In this document: positions 6,055 to 8,526 of the stretch, in pieces
Layout of the letters: each line of letters opens with the position of its first letter
Numbering within the stretch: the first letter of the stretch is position 1
From: an uncultured Clostridia bacterium
GTDB taxonomy: Bacteria > Bacillota > Clostridia > Christensenellales > Pumilibacteraceae
DNA length: 8,526 nt
Assembly: GCA_934277845.1 (NCBI GenBank)
Contig: CAKQVV010000068.1
Coordinates: 1-8,526 of the forward strand
Reading direction: 5' to 3'
Notes under the pieces: model-generated
The model's input: the letters and a program-made list of their open reading frames with translations, nothing else
Database searches by the model: none
What the model was told of the DNA's origin: nothing
Position numbers and translations under genes: made by a program

Positions 6055-6107
6055 TCGCTCCATGACGGGGATTCCACGCAAATGCTTACGCATTTGCTCT
6101 GAATGAC
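6055..6107 (+). repeat. Palindromic intergenic repeat, copy B
   Basis: This is a direct repeat of 5744-5796 with three substitutions in 53 bases, one of them in the loop (TTAC instead of TGAC). The 8-base-pair stem and both outer arms are unchanged. Similarity to copy A continues only a few bases to the left (TTA, then one mismatch before TCG) and stops on the right, which gives the likely boundaries of the unit. Confidence 0.85.
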
Positions 6108-6158
6108 ATTGTAAGACGGAAACTGCACGTGATTTTAATAGTACATTGTAAAACATAA

Positions 6159-6190
6159 CAAAAACGCCTCTTGCAAAAGCAAGAAGCGTT
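6159..6190 (-). terminator. Rho-independent terminator of the feoB operon
   Basis: On the minus strand AACGCTTCTTGC, loop TTTT, GCAAGAGGCGTT forms a 12-base-pair stem with a single T-G pair and runs into five Ts (6160-6164). It begins about 17 bases after the stop codon of the FeoB-associated gene. On the plus strand the wobble pair becomes a C-A mismatch and no T-run follows, so it should act mainly on minus-strand transcripts. Confidence 0.9.
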
Positions 6191-6207
6191 CTGACGTTTA
6201 TTGATTT

Positions 6208-6447
6208 TTAGTCGGCTTTACGGTCGGAACCGTTATCGGAAGTTTCACGGCTTTCCGAAATATTTTTTTCGGTTTCGGTTTTGCGTTTTGCTTCTTCGGC
6301 GGCACGGACGCACATGTTGCAATGTGCGCAATCTCCGCCGCAGTCACATCCGCATTTACCCTGTTTCTTACGGATAAGCCATGCGATAAATACTCCCGCT
6401 ACGACCGCCGCACAAACTACGATAAGTACGATTTCCGGAATTCCCAT
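6208..6447 (-). CDS. FeoB-associated Cys-rich membrane protein
   Basis: The 79-residue protein has one N-terminal membrane segment (about residues 5-25, followed by RKKQGK). A cysteine cluster follows at about residues 32-46: CGCDCGGDCAHCNMC, six cysteines in 15 residues. The tail is hydrophilic and charged. This matches the small FeoB-associated family (PF12669) common in Firmicutes. Its exact role is not established; binding Fe2+ or helping FeoB is the usual suggestion. It starts at the ATG at 6445-6447, four bases after the feoB stop, and its ribosome binding site (AGAAGG) lies within the last feoB codons, so it is co-transcribed and likely translationally coupled with feoB. A strong terminator follows. 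Confidence 0.9.
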   Translation of the reverse strand: MGIPEIVLIVVCAAVVAGVFIAWLIRKKQGKCGCDCGGDCAHCNMCVRAAEEAKRKTETEKNISESRETSDNGSDRKAD

Positions 6448-6451
6448 AGTT

Positions 6452-8526
6452 TTACGCCTTCTTTACTACTCTTCTGTTACGCAGAACGATAAACGCAACT
6501 ACCGCAGCGATGAGAGCCGCCCAGATGAAGCAGGTCCACCACCACGAACCGATCGTGTAGATCATCGTGCCGACGATGTAGGACGAAGCGAGCCAGAACA
6601 GGAGCGTCCAGATATAGCGAGTCTTGTTCTGAAGTTCCGCTTTCGCAGTCGCGACGGCGGCGAAGCACGGGATCGTGGTCATGTTGAACGCGATGAACGC
6701 GATCAGCGCGGGACCGGTGATGCCGGTTGCCTGTATCATTGCCTGTACTGCCATAACGCCGCTTTCGTCTGCGTCGATTGCGTCGAGGTCAAAGCCGAGT
6801 CCGGCGATTTTCACGAGGCAAGCGGCAAGGATCGCAAAGGTCGAAATGACGTTCTCTTTCGCGATAAGTCCGGACACTGCCGCGAGTGCAAATACCCAGC
6901 CGTAGGTTCCGATCTGGCTGCCGAAGCCGAGAGGCGTGAACAAGGGCTGCACGAGCTTAGCGATGTTGGCAAGGATACTCTGGTTGATGTCCTCGTCGGC
7001 AAGCAACTTCCAGTCGAACGTGAAGTGGCAAAGCACCCAGATAACGATGGTCGAAGCGAAAATGATGGTAAACGCTTTCTTTACGAAGTGCTTGGTCTTG
7101 TCCCAAAGGTGCGCCATGAGGTTCTTGAACTGCGGCATGTGATAAGCTGGGAGTTCCATAATGAACGGAGGCGTTTCACCCTTAAGAGTAGTCGAGCGCA
7201 TCAGCAGCACCGCCAGAATCGCGGTCACGATGCCGAGAAGGTACATAGCGAACGTGATGACGTCCGCATTGCCTACGCCGAACGAGGCGACGAGCGCGCC
7301 TGCAACGGCGGTAAGAATCGGGAGTTTCGCGCCGCAGGAAAAGAACGGAATGACACGGATTGTCGCGGTGCGTTCTTTCTCGTCGGCAAGCGTACGGGTG
7401 TTGATCATTGCGGGGACGGAGCAACCGAAGCCCATGATCATGGGCAGGAACGCTCTGCCGGAAAGACCGAACTTGCGGAACATTCTGTCGAGAATGAACG
7501 CGATACGAGCCATGTAGCCGCTGTCTTCGAGGATCGAGAAGAACAGGAACAGAACGAGGATCGGGGGCAGGAAGGAAAGCACCGCGCCGATACCTTCGAT
7601 GATACCGTCGTTGATAAGACCTTCGGCCCAGGGTGCCATGCCGATAGCCGATATGCCGTTTTTGAGAAGATCGAACAGCGAGCCGACTATTATGTCGTTC
7701 CATAGATTGTTTATGAATACGCCGGGTGACATTACTCCGCCGTCGTAAATACAAGCAAGCAGTCTTACGCCGAAGTTGTCGCCGTCGAATCCGAGTTCGT
7801 CAAGCGTCGGGAGACCGAAGATTGCGCCGAGGTACAGAAGGTCTTCGCCGAAAGTCAGGTGGAAGATACCGAACAGGATTACGATGAAGATAGGAATACC
7901 CCAAACCTTGTGGGTAAGTACTTTATCCGCTTTGTCGGACTTGCTCATCTTGAATTTGTCGTTATCCTTGCGCTGCATAACGATCGCAAAGTGCTTGGAA
8001 ATGTATTTGTATCTTGCGTCGGCGACCAGCGCTTCGAAATCGGTGCCGAACGTATCGTCGGAAAAAGTTTCCTTGAATTCGTTGACCATGTGCACGGTTT
8101 CTTTGTGCATACCCACTTCTATTTCGTCGCCCTCGACGAGTTTTATCGCGTGGAACAACGGGTTGTCGACGTTCTGCCCTTTCAGCGCGATTCTCACGTC
8201 GTTAATAAGGTGCGAAACCGAGGTGTCGGCAAGGACGCTGACGCCGGTGCGTTTTACTCCGCTCTCGGCATACGCCTTGTCCATGAGTTCTTTAAGCCCC
8301 GTTTGTTTGAGCGCGGAAATCTTGACAACGGGAATACCGAGACGTTTTTCGAGTTCTTTCTCGTCAATCTTGTCGCCGTTCTTCTCTACCGCGTCCATCA
8401 TGTTGAGCGCGATAATCATCGGGACGTCGATTTCCATGATCTGCGTGGTCAGATACAAGTTGCGTTCGAGGTTGGTTGCGTCGATAATGTTGATTACGCA
8501 GTCGGGTTTTTCGTCCAGAATGTAAT
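6452..8526 (-). CDS. feoB: Ferrous iron transport protein B, 5' end missing
   Basis: The reading frame is open to the right edge (first full codon 8522-8524), giving 690 residues of the C-terminal part. A TTG at 8456-8458 is only an internal leucine, since conserved FeoB G-domain sequence (NIIDATNLERN) precedes it. Visible G-domain parts are NMMD at 41-44 (the FeoB form of the G4 NKxD motif) and SALKQTG at 70-76 (G5); P-loop and switch regions lie off the window. A helical linker region spans about 95-205. The membrane domain follows, with the Gate motifs GFGCSVPA (365-372) and FSCGAKLPI (395-403), and NMTTIPCFAA at 614-623. The protein takes up Fe2+ across the cytoplasmic membrane, controlled by GTP binding. 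The start, and any feoA or Fur site, would lie beyond the right edge. Confidence 0.96.
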   Translation of the reverse strand, partial: YILDEKPDCVINIIDATNLERNLYLTTQIMEIDVPMIIALNMMDAVEKNGDKIDEKELEKRLGIPVVKISALKQTGLKELMDKAYAESGVKRTGVSVLADTSVSHLINDVRIALKGQNVDNPLFHAIKLVEGDEIEVGMHKETVHMVNEFKETFSDDTFGTDFEALVADARYKYISKHFAIVMQRKDNDKFKMSKSDKADKVLTHKVWGIPIFIVILFGIFHLTFGEDLLYLGAIFGLPTLDELGFDGDNFGVRLLACIYDGGVMSPGVFINNLWNDIIVGSLFDLLKNGISAIGMAPWAEGLINDGIIEGIGAVLSFLPPILVLFLFFSILEDSGYMARIAFILDRMFRKFGLSGRAFLPMIMGFGCSVPAMINTRTLADEKERTATIRVIPFFSCGAKLPILTAVAGALVASFGVGNADVITFAMYLLGIVTAILAVLLMRSTTLKGETPPFIMELPAYHMPQFKNLMAHLWDKTKHFVKKAFTIIFASTIVIWVLCHFTFDWKLLADEDINQSILANIAKLVQPLFTPLGFGSQIGTYGWVFALAAVSGLIAKENVISTFAILAACLVKIAGLGFDLDAIDADESGVMAVQAMIQATGITGPALIAFIAFNMTTIPCFAAVATAKAELQNKTRYIWTLLFWLASSYIVGTMIYTIGSWWWTCFIWAALIAAVVAFIVLRNRRVVKKA

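Larger units (their letters stand above)
5715..6207. other. Non-coding intergenic region rich in palindromic repeats
   Basis: The space between the desulfurase-like gene (plus) and the FeoB-associated gene (minus) is convergent and holds no credible gene. Short open frames run through the hairpins and lack a plausible ribosome binding site or recognisable product. It contains four related palindromic units, a separate 12-base-pair AT-rich hairpin, a 9-base inverted repeat and the terminator of the feoB operon, each listed separately. Confidence 0.8.

Noticed and set aside
5744..6107. CRISPR array
   Set aside because: The two near-identical 53-base units are more than 250 bases apart, one unit is inverted and the cores differ. 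There is no regular repeat-spacer pattern and no cas gene.
6281..7705. 474-codon open frame on the plus strand opposite feoB and the Cys-rich gene
   Set aside because: It crosses two real minus-strand genes, and its composition (Arg, His, Asp, Glu, no domain) is typical of an antisense shadow.
6452..8458. A shorter FeoB starting at the TTG at 8456-8458
   Set aside because: The frame continues upstream with conserved FeoB sequence (PDCVINIIDATNLERN), so this TTG encodes an internal leucine and the gene is truncated by the window edge.
7776..8525. 249-codon plus-strand open frame at the right edge
   Set aside because: It lies opposite the conserved FeoB G domain and linker. It is Ser-rich, without motifs, and has no independent evidence.

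Overview
The window most likely comes from an anaerobic member of the Bacillota (Clostridia-like). This is an inference from gene content: a FeoB iron transporter followed by a small Cys-rich FeoB-associated membrane protein, an NfnAB-type electron-bifurcating transhydrogenase, a DUF3343 protein beside an EF2568-type cysteine desulfurase homologue, strong AGGAGG-like ribosome binding sites and moderate GC content. I cannot name the species. All coding regions look intact except the two cut by the window edges. I see no tRNA, rRNA, CRISPR array, transposase or phage gene.

Layout from left to right. (1) 1-2568, minus strand: a compact operon read nth - nfnA - nfnB. It starts from a good sigma-A-type promoter at 2539-2568; nth overlaps nfnA by 8 bases and nfnA is one base from nfnB, which runs off the left edge. 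(2) 2605-4159, minus: a 12-helix MFS transporter resembling the GPH/SLC45 sugar-transporter group, with its own promoter and a long acidic C-terminal tail. (3) 4231-5714: a divergent pair, a DUF3343 protein (minus) and a class V aminotransferase/cysteine desulfurase-like enzyme (plus), sharing a short AT-rich control region. (4) 5715-6207: a non-coding stretch of about 490 bases packed with palindromic repeats. (5) 6159-8526, minus: feoB (start beyond the right edge), then the FeoB-associated Cys-rich protein and a rho-independent terminator.

Most genes touch iron or sulfur chemistry: ferrous iron uptake (FeoB), sulfur or selenium mobilisation (desulfurase-like enzyme, DUF3343), and iron-sulfur enzymes (Nfn, endonuclease III). 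They sit in separate transcription units, so this shared theme is only suggestive. The core genes are ordinary. The most unusual structure is the repeat cluster at 5744-6107, where a family of imperfect palindromes keeps the same outer arms (GGGATTCCACG and CTCTGAATGAC) but carries different perfect stems in the middle.
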